DNA of 10,067 nucleotides from Myxococcota bacterium (lineage in GTDB: Bacteria > Myxococcota_A > UBA9160 > PR03), in assembly GCA_030066475.1 (NCBI GenBank), contig JASJBO010000295.1, positions 1 to 10,067 on the forward strand, read 5' to 3'. Made by a program: the position numbers and the translations under genes. Position 1 is the first letter of the stretch; every line of letters starts with the position of its first letter. The notes beneath the pieces were generated by a model. The model worked only from the letters and a program-made list of their open reading frames with translations, had not been told where the DNA came from and searched no databases. Positions 1-6,047 of this stretch are shown here, piece after piece.

Positions 1-1
1 C

Positions 2-319
2 GAGCCGGACACCGACGACGTGCCGGCGCGCGGCTTCGTGTCGGAGGGCAGCGACCAGGCGTTGCGCGCCGCGTTCGCGTACCGGGGTGACGTGACCCTT
101 ACCCTCGACGACGGCAGCCAGGCCGAGGGCTACGTGTCGAACCTGCGCGAGGCAGAGCTCGAGCTGTGGGAGCGGGGCACGACGCGGGTGAGGCGGATCG
201 CGCGCGCGCGCATCCACCGGGTGGCCTTGAGCGGCGCCGATCCCGCCTCGGGGCGCAGCTGGGAGACCTGGATGCGCGCGCAGCGCGAGCGCGAGGCGTC
301 GCGCGCCGTGGCGCCCTGA
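2..319 (+). CDS. Small protein of unknown function, 5' end probably outside the window
   Basis: The frame is open from the first bases of the window (reading EPDTDDV before a GTG at 20) and ends with TGA at 317-319, so the true start is probably upstream and GTG at 20 is only a fallback. The visible 105 residues contain GFVSEGSD and AFAYRGDVTLTLDDGS, then a GYVSN turn, a charged stretch, ARIHRVALSGADPASGRSWETW and an acidic/basic tail. The alternating strand pattern with a conserved G-Y-V turn could be a small Sm-like beta-barrel, but that is a guess; I do not recognise a named family. It converges on the TetR gene with only 3 bases between the stops. Coding nature is supported by the GC3 pattern and the motif-like composition. 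No function is assigned. Confidence 0.65.
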   Translation, partial: EPDTDDVPARGFVSEGSDQALRAAFAYRGDVTLTLDDGSQAEGYVSNLREAELELWERGTTRVRRIARARIHRVALSGADPASGRSWETWMRAQREREASRAVAP

Positions 320-322
320 CGC

Positions 323-928
323 TCAGTCCGCCTTCGCCGCTGCCCCGCCGCGAATCCCCTCGAGCGCCAGGTCGACGATCGGGTCGACGATCTTCGGCTG
401 GATGCGGCCGCCGGTGAAGAACAGCCGCACCGCGATCGGCCCCACGATCAGGTCGGCCGCCAGGTCGAGGTCGAGATCGCCGGGCAGCTCGCCGCGCTCC
501 ACCGCGCGCTCGAGGGCGCGCGTGAGCGGGCGGCGCCGGCCCCGCATCACCGGGTCGAAGAGCTTGCCGAGCTCGGGGTTGTGGGCGCGCTCGCCCGCCA
601 GGCTCGGCAGCACCGCGCCGAGCGGCGTGGCGTTGAACAGCTCCAGGTAGGCGCGCAGCATGCGCTTCAGGTCGGAGACCAGGTCGCCGGTGTCGGACTC
701 CTCGAGCGCCGGCAGCCGGCCGAAGGCCTCGACCACCAGCGGCAGCTTCGAGGGCCAGCGCCGGTAGATGGTGGCCTTGCCGACACCCGCGCGGGAGGCG
801 ACGCCCTCGACCGTGAGCGCCGAGAAGCCCACCTCGGCCAGCAGCTCGAGCGTCGCGTCGAGGATCGCCTGGTGCGCCTCCTCGCTGCGGGGTCGGCCCG
901 CGCTCGACTGGCTGCCGTTGCTCGCCAT
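323..928 (-). CDS. TetR/AcrR-family transcriptional repressor
   Basis: The 201-residue product has the usual TetR length. After a short polar leader, residues 17-62 form the DNA-binding domain: AILDATLELLAEVGFSALT, then the helix-turn-helix VEGVASRAGVGKATIYRRW, a near-textbook TetR signature. Residues 80-200 are the helical ligand-binding and dimerisation domain, which is variable and does not identify the ligand. The ATG at 928 is chosen over the GTG at 994 because AGGAGG lies 11 bases upstream (940-945) and the HTH then starts at the usual distance. The gene is divergent from the P450 gene with 121 bases between start codons. That layout usually means the TetR protein represses itself and the P450 and is released by the P450 substrate or a related compound. 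The family call is firm; the target is inferred. Confidence 0.93.
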   Translation of the reverse strand: MASNGSQSSAGRPRSEEAHQAILDATLELLAEVGFSALTVEGVASRAGVGKATIYRRWPSKLPLVVEAFGRLPALEESDTGDLVSDLKRMLRAYLELFNATPLGAVLPSLAGERAHNPELGKLFDPVMRGRRRPLTRALERAVERGELPGDLDLDLAADLIVGPIAVRLFFTGGRIQPKIVDPIVDLALEGIRGGAAAKAD

Positions 929-939
929 CTGGCGGAATT

Positions 940-945
940 CCTCCT
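940..945 (-). promoter_or_regulatory. Ribosome binding site of the TetR gene
   Basis: On the minus strand this is a perfect AGGAGG, 11 bases before the ATG at 928. It decides the start: the longer open frame beginning at 994 has no comparable site and would add 22 residues unlike a TetR N-terminus. Confidence 0.7.
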
Positions 946-994
946 CGTTTCCGTCCACTTGGGCAGCTGGTCGCGGCTCTGGGCCGCGCCGCAC

Positions 995-1012
995 ATTACG
1001 ATACTATACGTT
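995..1012. promoter_or_regulatory. Divergent promoter/operator between TetR and P450 genes
   Basis: This is the only clearly AT-rich patch in the region. On the minus strand 1003-1008 reads TATAGT, a good -10 for the TetR gene; on the plus strand 1002-1007 reads TACTAT, a weaker -10 for the P450 gene. The two overlap. A small dyad, ACG-N8-CGT, spans 998-1011 and is centred on them, which is where a TetR operator would block both promoters. No convincing -35 box is visible on either strand. The dyad is short and imperfect, so the operator call is tentative. Confidence 0.42.
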
Positions 1013-1049
1013 CCGTTCTCATTCATCCCGCAGCCAGGGGACCGCCGCG

Positions 1050-2231
1050 ATGGTCGAATACGATCCCTTCTCCGAGGCCGTGATCCGGGACCCGCACCCG
1101 ATCTACGCGCGCCTGCGCGAGGAGGCGCCCTGCTACCACCTCGAGAAGTACGACGCGTGGGCGCTGTCGCGCTTCGAGGACATCTGGCAGGCGTCGATGG
1201 ACGCCGAGAGCTACACGGCGACCAAGGGGACCACGTCGAGCCACCTGCTGACCCGCGTGCAGCCGGTGACCCCGATGATCAACCTGATGGACCCGCCCCA
1301 GCACACCCAGCTGCGCTCGAAGATCGCGCGCTTCTTCACGCCGGGCGTGGTGCGCAAGCTCGAGGGCCGGATCCAGGGGTTCGTGGACCAGGCGTTCGCG
1401 GGAATCGCCGAGCGCGACCAGGCGGACCTGTTCAACGAGTTCGCGACCCAGGTGTCGGTGAAGGTCGCGTGCCTCGCGAACGGCTTCCCGCTCGAAGACA
1501 GCGACATGCTCAACCAGCTCGTCTGGCGCTTCTTCGCGCGCGAGGAGGGCGTGGACGGCATCACGCAGGACGGGCTGGCGGCGATGGGCGAGATGACCGC
1601 CTACTTCGCCGAGCTGATCCAGAAGCGGCGCGCCGCCGGCGACACCGAGGGAACGGTGATCGACGTGGCGCTCAACGCCGAGATCGACGGCCGCCGCTTC
1701 AGCGACGAGGAGGCGGGCTCGCACCTCTCGATGTTCCTGATCGGGGGCGCCGAGACCTTCCCGAAGGTGTTCTCGAGCGCGATCTACCGGCTCTGGCAGC
1801 ATCCCGCGCAGCGCGCCCGCTGCGTGGCCGACCCGAGCCTGATCCCCGGCGCCTTCGAGGAGGTGCTGCGCTACGACATGCCCACGCAGTTCCTGATGCG
1901 CGTGCTGCTGAAGGACGTGTCGCTGCACGGTCGGACCATGCGCGCCGGCGACTCGGTGATGTTCCTGTACCCGTCGGCCAACCGCGACCCGCGCGAGTTC
2001 GAGCGCGCCGACGCGTTCGACATCGACCGCCGCCCGCCGCGCATCCTGACCTTCGGCCACGGCATCCACACCTGCATCGGCCAGCACTTCGCGAAGATGG
2101 AGGGCCGGCTCTGCCTCGAGAAGGTGCTGCCCGTGATGCCCGAGTACGAGGTGCAGGAGGACCAGCTGCAGCGCATCCGCACCGAGTTCGTCCAGGGCTG
2201 GGAGACGATGCCGGTGCGCTTCAACCGCTAG
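1050..2231 (+). CDS. Cytochrome P450 monooxygenase (bacterial, soluble)
   Basis: The 393-residue product has the normal size for a soluble bacterial P450, which hydroxylates an organic substrate using O2 and electrons from a ferredoxin and its reductase; neither partner is in the window. Motifs appear in order: MDPPQHTQLR (80-89, C-helix region), GGAET (232-236, I-helix acid-alcohol pair E235/T236), EVLR (271-274, the ExxR motif), FERADAFD (317-324, PERF-like region) and FGHGIHTCIG (335-344), with Cys342 as haem ligand. The ATG at 1050 has AGGGG nine bases upstream; the longer frame to 768 reads across the intergenic region and is not used. The I-helix threonine is followed by F-P rather than the usual T, which may reshape the pocket. 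The TAG stop is the CTAG border of repeat cluster 1. The divergent TetR gene suggests substrate-induced expression. The substrate and CYP family cannot be read from sequence alone. Confidence 0.95.
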   Translation: MVEYDPFSEAVIRDPHPIYARLREEAPCYHLEKYDAWALSRFEDIWQASMDAESYTATKGTTSSHLLTRVQPVTPMINLMDPPQHTQLRSKIARFFTPGVVRKLEGRIQGFVDQAFAGIAERDQADLFNEFATQVSVKVACLANGFPLEDSDMLNQLVWRFFAREEGVDGITQDGLAAMGEMTAYFAELIQKRRAAGDTEGTVIDVALNAEIDGRRFSDEEAGSHLSMFLIGGAETFPKVFSSAIYRLWQHPAQRARCVADPSLIPGAFEEVLRYDMPTQFLMRVLLKDVSLHGRTMRAGDSVMFLYPSANRDPREFERADAFDIDRRPPRILTFGHGIHTCIGQHFAKMEGRLCLEKVLPVMPEYEVQEDQLQRIRTEFVQGWETMPVRFNR

Positions 2232-2411
2232 AAGCCTGCGCGGCAGAAGCCCCAGCAAGCGCCCGGAGGGCGCGCGCAGTGAGGCGAAGCCGAACGAAGT
2301 CCATCGGCTAGCCCGGAGGGCGCGCGCAGTGAGGCGAAGCCGAACGAAGTCCATCGGCTAGCCCGGAGGGCGCGCGCAGTGAGGCGAAGCCGAACGAAGT
2401 CCACCAGCTAG
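2228..2411 (+). repeat. Dispersed modular repeat, cluster 1: one head plus three tandem 50-bp tails
   Basis: A head of about 30 bases (2231-2260, containing CTGCGCGGCAG, a CTGC/GCAG mini-hairpin) is followed by three exact-length 50-base tail units at 2261-2310, 2311-2360 and 2361-2410. Each tail starts GCCCGGAGGGCGCGCGCAGT and ends in GGCTA or AGCTA. Units 1 and 2 are identical; unit 3 differs only near its end (CCACCAGCTA instead of CCATCGGCTA). Each tail joins the next base to form CTAG, and a CTAG (2228-2231, the P450 stop) also stands at the left edge. At the head-tail junction GCGCCC-GGA-GGGCGC can form a tight hairpin. The same family recurs at 3729-3890 and 6783-6918. It contains no plausible gene. 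Confidence 0.93.
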
Positions 2412-2414
2412 GCT
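2409..2414 (+). promoter_or_regulatory. Possible -10 hexamer (TAGGCT) upstream of the sugar dehydrogenase gene
   Basis: TAGGCT fits the TAnnnT shape and includes the last TAG of repeat cluster 1. Transcription starting about seven bases downstream would leave a leader of about 50 bases before the GTG at 2472. A very similar arrangement (TAGTCT followed by CTCGCG-like sequence) follows repeat cluster 3. No -35 box is evident. Confidence 0.3.
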
Positions 2415-2471
2415 CGCGGTCCGTGATCGGGCGCACCCGGCGCCCCGGGGCGGCATCCGAAGCGGGGAGAC

Positions 2472-3725
2472 GTGGACGCGACGAGGACCGCCGCACTGGC
2501 CATCCTGGGGGCCCTGCTGTGCGCAGCGCCGGCGCACCCGCAGGGCCTCTCGACCGTGCGCGTGGTCACGGGCCTCCAGGCGCCGGTGTTCGTGACCGCC
2601 CCGCCGATTCCGGGCGACGACCGCCTGTTCGTGCTCGAGCTGACGGGGCGCGTGCGCGTCGTGCAGGACGGCGTGCTGCTCTCCGACCCGTTCCTCGACC
2701 TGACCCGGGACTGCGAGACGCGGGACTGCGTCGGCACCGCCAGCGAGGGCGGCCTGCTGGGGCTGGCGTTCTCGCCCGACTACGCCAGCGACGGGCGCTT
2801 CTGGGTCTACTGGACCGTCGACGACCCGAGCGCGCCCTCGCCGTGGAACCTCGAGAGCCGCGTCTCGCGCTTCCTGGTGCAGGGCGATCCGGCCACGTCG
2901 AACCAGGCCGACCGCGACAGCGAGCAGGTCTGGTACCAGCTCGACCAGCCCTACGGCAACCACAACGGCGGCACCATCGCGATCCGCGGCGACTTCCTCT
3001 ACCTGGGCCTCGGTGACGGCGGCAGCGGCGGTGATCCCCTCGAAGCGGGCCAGGACGACGCCACCGACCTCGGCAAGCTCCTGCGCTTCGACTGGACCGA
3101 GTCCGAGCCCGCGGCGCCCGAACGCTGGGCCAAGGGCTTCCGCAACCCGTACCGCTTCTCCTTCGACTCGGAGACTGGAGACCTCTACGTCGGCGACGTG
3201 GGGCAGGGCTCGTGGGAGGAGATCGACGTGCAGCCCGCCGCCGCCCCGGCCGGCGAGAACTTCGGCTGGGACGTCGAGGAGGGCAGTGCGTGCTTCGATC
3301 CCGACCGGAACGAGCCCCCGTGCGGCGATCCCACGCTGGTGGGCCCGACCTACGAGTACCCCCACGCCAACCAGCAGTGCGGCGGCTCGGTGACGGGGGG
3401 CGTCGTCTACCGCGGCAGCGCGATCCCGAGCCTGCGGGGCCACTACTTCTTCGCCGACTACTGCCTCGACGAGATCTGGAGCTTCGTCTGGGATCCGGAG
3501 GCCGCGCAGCAGACGGTGGTGTCGCGCACCGCCGACTTCGCGCCCGACGCGGGCTCGATCCGCAGCGTGGCCGGGTTCGGCGAGGACGCGGACGGCGAGC
3601 TCTACGTCGTCGACCTCGAGGGCGGCGAGCTGTTCCGGCTCGTGCCCGAGCCGGGCGGTGCCGCGCTGCGCCTGGCGGCGCTCGCGGGGCTGGCGGCTGC
3701 CGGCGTGCTCCGCCGCCCGCCCGGC
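2472..3725 (+). CDS. Secreted PQQ-dependent sugar (aldose) dehydrogenase-like protein with PEP-CTERM-like tail; stop codon apparently lost
   Basis: The product looks like a soluble-GDH/Asd-type beta-propeller enzyme (GSDH family), which oxidises sugars in the periplasm or outside the cell using PQQ and Ca2+. Residues 1-23 are a signal peptide. Family signatures follow: GGLLGLAFSPDY (93-104), NHNGG (163-167, with H164 at the catalytic-His position), LGLGDGGSGGDP (178-189), GFRNPYRF (222-229, with R224 at the PQQ-binding Arg position), DLYVGDVGQGSWEEID (237-252) and HYFFADYC (324-331). Residues 391-415 read VPEP, a hydrophobic helix, then RR, a PEP-CTERM-type sorting tail for exosortase processing. 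GTG at 2472 has GGGGAG just upstream. The end given is the last codon before the position where a stop is expected: codon 3726-3728 is AAG where other repeat borders have TAG. Literally, the frame stays open to 5186. Actual PQQ use and substrate are not shown. Confidence 0.88.
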
Positions 3726-3728
3726 AAG

Positions 3729-3890
3729 CAGTCTGCGCGGCAGAAGCCCCTTGCAAGCGCCCGGAGGGCGCGCGCAGCGAGGCGAAGCCGAGCGAAATCC
3801 ACCGGGCTAGCAGTCTGCGCGGCAGAAGCCCTTTGCAAGCGCCCGGAGGGCGCGCGCAGCGAGGCGAAGCCGAGCGAAGTCCACCGGCTA
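3729..3890 (+). repeat. Dispersed modular repeat, cluster 2: two full head-plus-tail units in tandem
   Basis: Two copies of the full unit of about 80 bases lie head to tail. Copy A has its head at 3729-3758 and tail at 3759-3809; copy B has its head at 3811-3840 and tail at 3841-3890. Both heads contain CAGTCTGCGCGGCAGAAGCC. The tails belong to a distinct subtype: AGCGAGGCG and CGAGCGAA where clusters 1 and 3 have AGTGAGGCG and CGAACGAA. Tail A is 51 rather than 50 bases because of an extra G in GGG at 3804-3806. The left border reads GGCAAG where copy B is preceded by GGGCTAG. Both departures remove TAG stops from the frame of the upstream gene. Confidence 0.93.
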
Positions 3891-3903
3891 GCGCAGCGGC
3901 GCG

Positions 3904-3909
3904 TATACT
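3904..3909 (+). promoter_or_regulatory. Putative -10 box (TATACT) for the LLM oxidoreductase gene
   Basis: TATACT is a 5/6 match to the consensus -10 in otherwise very GC-rich sequence. It starts 14 bases after the end of repeat cluster 2 and lies 33 bases before the GTG at 3943. The -35 position would fall within the repeat and shows no clear match. Confidence 0.45.
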
Positions 3910-3942
3910 CCGCGCCCGCATTCCGGGGCGCGGGAGGGCAGG

Positions 3943-4845
3943 GTGGCGGAGCGGCTGCGGATCTCGATCACGCTGGCGGGGCTCGGGCGCCTCTACGGCG
4001 GCGACCTCGCCGGGGTCGTCGAGACGGCGCGCATCGCCGACCGGGTCGGCATCGACCAGGTTGCGCTGCCCGACCACCTGGCGATCGGTCCGCACACCGA
4101 GCGCTATCCCTACGGCCGCTTCCCGCTGCCCGACGACGAGCCCTGGCTCGAGCCGCTCACCGCGCTGGCCGCGATGGCCGGCGCCACCTGTCGCATCCGC
4201 CTCGCCACCGGCGTGCTGATCGCGCCGCTGCGTCCCGCGCTGCTGCTCGCGAAGACGGCGGCCACGCTCGACGTGCTCTCGGGCGGGCGCCTCGACCTGG
4301 GCGTGGGCACCGGCTGGCAGCGCGAGGAGTTCGACGCGTCGGGCGTCCCGTTCGAGGGCCGCGCCGCGCGCCTCGACGACACCCTGCGCGCCTGCCGCGC
4401 GCTCTGGCGCGGCGGCGCGGTCTCGTTCGACTCGCCCACGGTGCGCTTCGCGTCGATCCGCTGCGAGCCGCCTCCGCTCCAGTCCGGCGGCCCGCCGCTG
4501 TGGCTCGGCGTGGCGCCCGGTCCGCGCGGCGCCGCGCGCATCGCCGAGCTGGGAGACGGCTGGGCGCCGATCGGCTCCGACCTCGCCGAGCTTGCCGCCG
4601 GCGTCGCGCGCCTGCGCGACGCGTTCCGCGCCGCCGGCCGCGACCCCGCGACGCTCGGGGTGCGCGCCAACGCGCCGCTGGCGCTCGACGAGCGGAGCCG
4701 GCCCGATCTCGACCGGACGCTCGCGGGCCTGCCGGCCCTGCAAGAGGCCGGCGCGACGGTGGCCGCGTTCCCGCTCGGCGCCTTCGCCCGCGAGCGCGCG
4801 GAGATCCCGGGCTTCCTGGAGGCGCTGGCGCGGGCGGCGGTCTGA
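3943..4845 (+). CDS. LLM-class flavin/F420-dependent oxidoreductase (luciferase-like monooxygenase fold)
   Basis: The 300-residue TIM-barrel protein belongs to the bacterial luciferase-like superfamily; members use FMN or F420H2 for oxidation or reduction of varied substrates. Visible family features are the N-terminal strand RISITLAG, AADR-like IADRVGIDQVALPDH (31-45), the segment IRLATGVLIAPLRPALLLAKTAATLD (85-110), and the hallmark SGGRLDLGVGTGWQREEF (113-130). Later segments include PPLWLGV (184-190) and GDGWAPIG (204-211). It resembles the Rv2161c-like group of probable F420-dependent enzymes, but whether this organism makes F420 cannot be seen here. GTG at 3943 is preceded by GGGAGGGCAGG, a strong ribosome site overlapping close to the start. 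The gene has its own candidate -10 box just after repeat cluster 2 and converges on the SnoaL-like gene 9 bases downstream. The substrate is unknown. Confidence 0.92.
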   Translation: MAERLRISITLAGLGRLYGGDLAGVVETARIADRVGIDQVALPDHLAIGPHTERYPYGRFPLPDDEPWLEPLTALAAMAGATCRIRLATGVLIAPLRPALLLAKTAATLDVLSGGRLDLGVGTGWQREEFDASGVPFEGRAARLDDTLRACRALWRGGAVSFDSPTVRFASIRCEPPPLQSGGPPLWLGVAPGPRGAARIAELGDGWAPIGSDLAELAAGVARLRDAFRAAGRDPATLGVRANAPLALDERSRPDLDRTLAGLPALQEAGATVAAFPLGAFARERAEIPGFLEALARAAV

Positions 4846-4848
4846 GCC

Positions 4849-4869
4849 CGCCCGTCAGGGCTTCGGGCG
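4849..4869. terminator. Possible bidirectional hairpin between convergent genes
   Basis: CGCCCG (4849-4854) and CGGGCG (4864-4869) form a 6-bp stem with a 9-base loop at the junction of the convergent LLM and SnoaL-like genes; the stem overlaps the last codons of the SnoaL-like gene. There is no T-run on either side, so intrinsic termination is doubtful. Confidence 0.25.
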
Positions 4870-5370
4870 CCTCACCCACCCGCGCTCGTGCGGTGCGAAG
4901 AACACCACGTCGAGCTTCATCCGGCTGTGCAGCCAGACCCCGTCCTGGCGGACGTACTCGTCGTCCTCGACGCCCGCCATCCACATCGGCCGGTCGTCGG
5001 TGGTGGTGCACGGCGACAGCAGGTCCCAGCGGCCGCGCGCGCGGTCGCCTTCCACCTCGATGCGCGGCTTCACGAAGTAGTGCCAGGAGAAGTGCAGGGT
5101 GGGCCGCGCCAGGCGCTCGCGGATCGCGGCGCGCCCCTCGCACAGGCCGAGGCCGGCGCCGCCGTCCCACACCGCGTCCTCGCTGAACAGCGCGGCGATC
5201 TGGTCGGCCAGCCGGTCGACCTCGGGCTGCGGGCGCGGGCGCCCGCGCTCGTAGCGCGCGTCGACCAGCTCGGCGTAGCGCGCCTTGAGGCGGCGGATCG
5301 CCTCGACGTCCTCGAGCGCGGTCACGCGCGCACCCAGCTCTCGCAGCGCCGCCTCGAGATCGCGGGTCAT
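4855..5370 (-). CDS. SnoaL-like / NTF2-fold protein
   Basis: The 171-residue product fits the SnoaL_4-type group of NTF2-like cone-shaped alpha+beta proteins. Visible features are an N-terminal helix pair (about residues 3-36, ending IRRLKARYAELVD), ADQIAALFSEDAVWDGG (56-71), WHYFVKPRIEVEGDRARGRWDL (96-117), and the closing strands DEYVRQDGVWLHSRMKLDVVFF (137-158). In this fold the pocket can bind or isomerise small hydrophobic, often aromatic or steroidal, molecules. Members are frequent beside P450s and oxygenases, but many have no known activity. ATG at 5370 is supported by GGGAGGT a few bases upstream. The gene is divergent from the lipoprotein gene with only 47 bases between starts, so their promoters must be nearly superimposed. 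The last helix carries H161 and R163; no catalytic residue is assigned. Confidence 0.85.
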   Translation of the reverse strand: MTRDLEAALRELGARVTALEDVEAIRRLKARYAELVDARYERGRPRPQPEVDRLADQIAALFSEDAVWDGGAGLGLCEGRAAIRERLARPTLHFSWHYFVKPRIEVEGDRARGRWDLLSPCTTTDDRPMWMAGVEDDEYVRQDGVWLHSRMKLDVVFFAPHERGWVRRPKP

Positions 5371-5405
5371 CGCACCTCCCGGGGCCGCAGCGTAGCGCGG
5401 CGCGG

Positions 5406-5411
5406 TACCCT
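5406..5411 (+). promoter_or_regulatory. Candidate leaderless promoter -10 (TACCCT) for the lipoprotein gene
   Basis: TACCCT is followed by exactly six bases and then the GTG start at 5418, so transcription would begin at or next to the start codon. No Shine-Dalgarno sequence precedes this GTG. The same spacing is seen before 6928 and before 9609 (minus strand). Confidence 0.4.
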
Positions 5412-5417
5412 CCCGCG

Positions 5418-6023
5418 GTGCGATCCACCGTCCGCCGCGTCGCGATCTGCTCGCTGGCTGCCGCCGCTTCGCTCGTCGCGCCCGCCTGCTCCCAGCGCTA
5501 TCGCCCCGAGCCCGCCCCGCTCAACGCCGAGACGGCGGCGGCGGCCAGCAGCGTGCTCGAGGCCGCTGCCGATCGGATCAGCCTGGTCGAGGGCGGACTG
5601 CTGCTGCCCGAGGCGTTCCACTGGGAGGAGCAGCGGCAGATCGAGCCGCGCAGCGAGTGGGATCCGGCCACGGGCCGCTTCGAGATGGTCTGGCGCGAGG
5701 AGGTGCGCCGCGTGCTGGCGGGTCCCGAGTCGGTCTATCTCGCCTACGCCGACGTGCGCGCGGTCTCGATGCGCACCTGGGCGCTGTGGGCGGGTGTCGA
5801 GTTCGAGCTGGTCGAGCCGGAGGGCGGCGCCGCGGACCCGGCGGAGACGCCCCCGCGCCACAACCCGCTGCTGGTCGAGCTGGAGGACGAGGCCAGCGCC
5901 CGCGCGCTGGCCGAGGCGCTCGACCTGCTGGTGCGCTCGGTGCGGCGTCAATGGCAGGCGGATGGGCAGGAGGACGACCCCGATGCGGAACGGGCGCCTC
6001 CCCCGGCCGCCGGCCCCGAGTAG
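5418..6023 (+). CDS. Putative lipoprotein of unknown function
   Basis: The 201-residue product begins with a basic n-region (MRSTVRR), a hydrophobic stretch, and a lipobox-like VAPAC with Cys24 as the predicted lipidation site; the -3 residue is Ala rather than the preferred Leu, so the lipobox is acceptable but not ideal. The mature part has two short helical segments, a central region (about 64-125) with LPEAFHWEEQRQIEP and FEMVWREEVRRVL, and a D/E-rich segment LVELEDEASARALAEALDLLVRSV (131-154) that looks helical and amphipathic. The C-terminus is acidic and proline-rich. I recognise no family. It sits 24 bases upstream of a rhomboid protease gene on the same strand, so the two are probably co-transcribed. 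The start is the only one that gives a full signal peptide and carries a TAnnnT hexamer at leaderless spacing. Confidence 0.8.
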   Translation: MRSTVRRVAICSLAAAASLVAPACSQRYRPEPAPLNAETAAAASSVLEAAADRISLVEGGLLLPEAFHWEEQRQIEPRSEWDPATGRFEMVWREEVRRVLAGPESVYLAYADVRAVSMRTWALWAGVEFELVEPEGGAADPAETPPRHNPLLVELEDEASARALAEALDLLVRSVRRQWQADGQEDDPDAERAPPPAAGPE

Positions 6024-6047
6024 GGCCCGGGTGATCGGGTCGCGCCC

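Larger units (their letters stand above)
3726..5186 (+). other. Read-through extension of the sugar dehydrogenase frame (probably not functional protein)
   Basis: From codon 3726 the dehydrogenase frame continues for about 487 codons, through both units of repeat cluster 2, then through the LLM gene in another frame and into the antisense of the SnoaL-like gene, ending at 5186. The added sequence is low-complexity R/A/P/G, typical of a shadow frame in GC-rich DNA, and has no recognisable domain. If translated it would give a 904-residue protein and destroy the C-terminal position of the PEP-CTERM-like tail. The simplest reading is stop-codon loss by mutation or by base-call error, as described in the findings. 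Confidence 0.6.

Noticed and set aside
581..2311. A 576-codon plus-strand open frame over the TetR and P450 genes
   Set aside because: It is antisense to TetR and out of frame with the P450, has a low-complexity R/A/G/P composition and no motif; it is a shadow of GC-rich coding.
1023..2354. A 443-codon minus-strand open frame opposite the P450
   Set aside because: It mirrors the P450 codon pattern on the other strand and begins inside the repeat; its His/Arg/Leu-rich product has no domain.
2261..2410. Tandem 50-bp repeats as a CRISPR array
   Set aside because: The units abut directly with no unique spacers, and there are no cas genes nearby.
2308..3443. Minus-strand open frames starting inside repeats (products ending SASPHCARPPG or starting MDFVRLRL)
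   Set aside because: The repeat lacks stop codons in most frames, so it produces recurrent spurious proteins whose ends match each other only because they encode the repeat.
2566..4743. A 725-codon minus-strand open frame opposite the dehydrogenase and LLM genes
   Set aside because: It runs through repeat cluster 2, changes composition midway to Arg/Ser/Pro-rich sequence and has no recognisable domain, while real genes occupy the plus strand.
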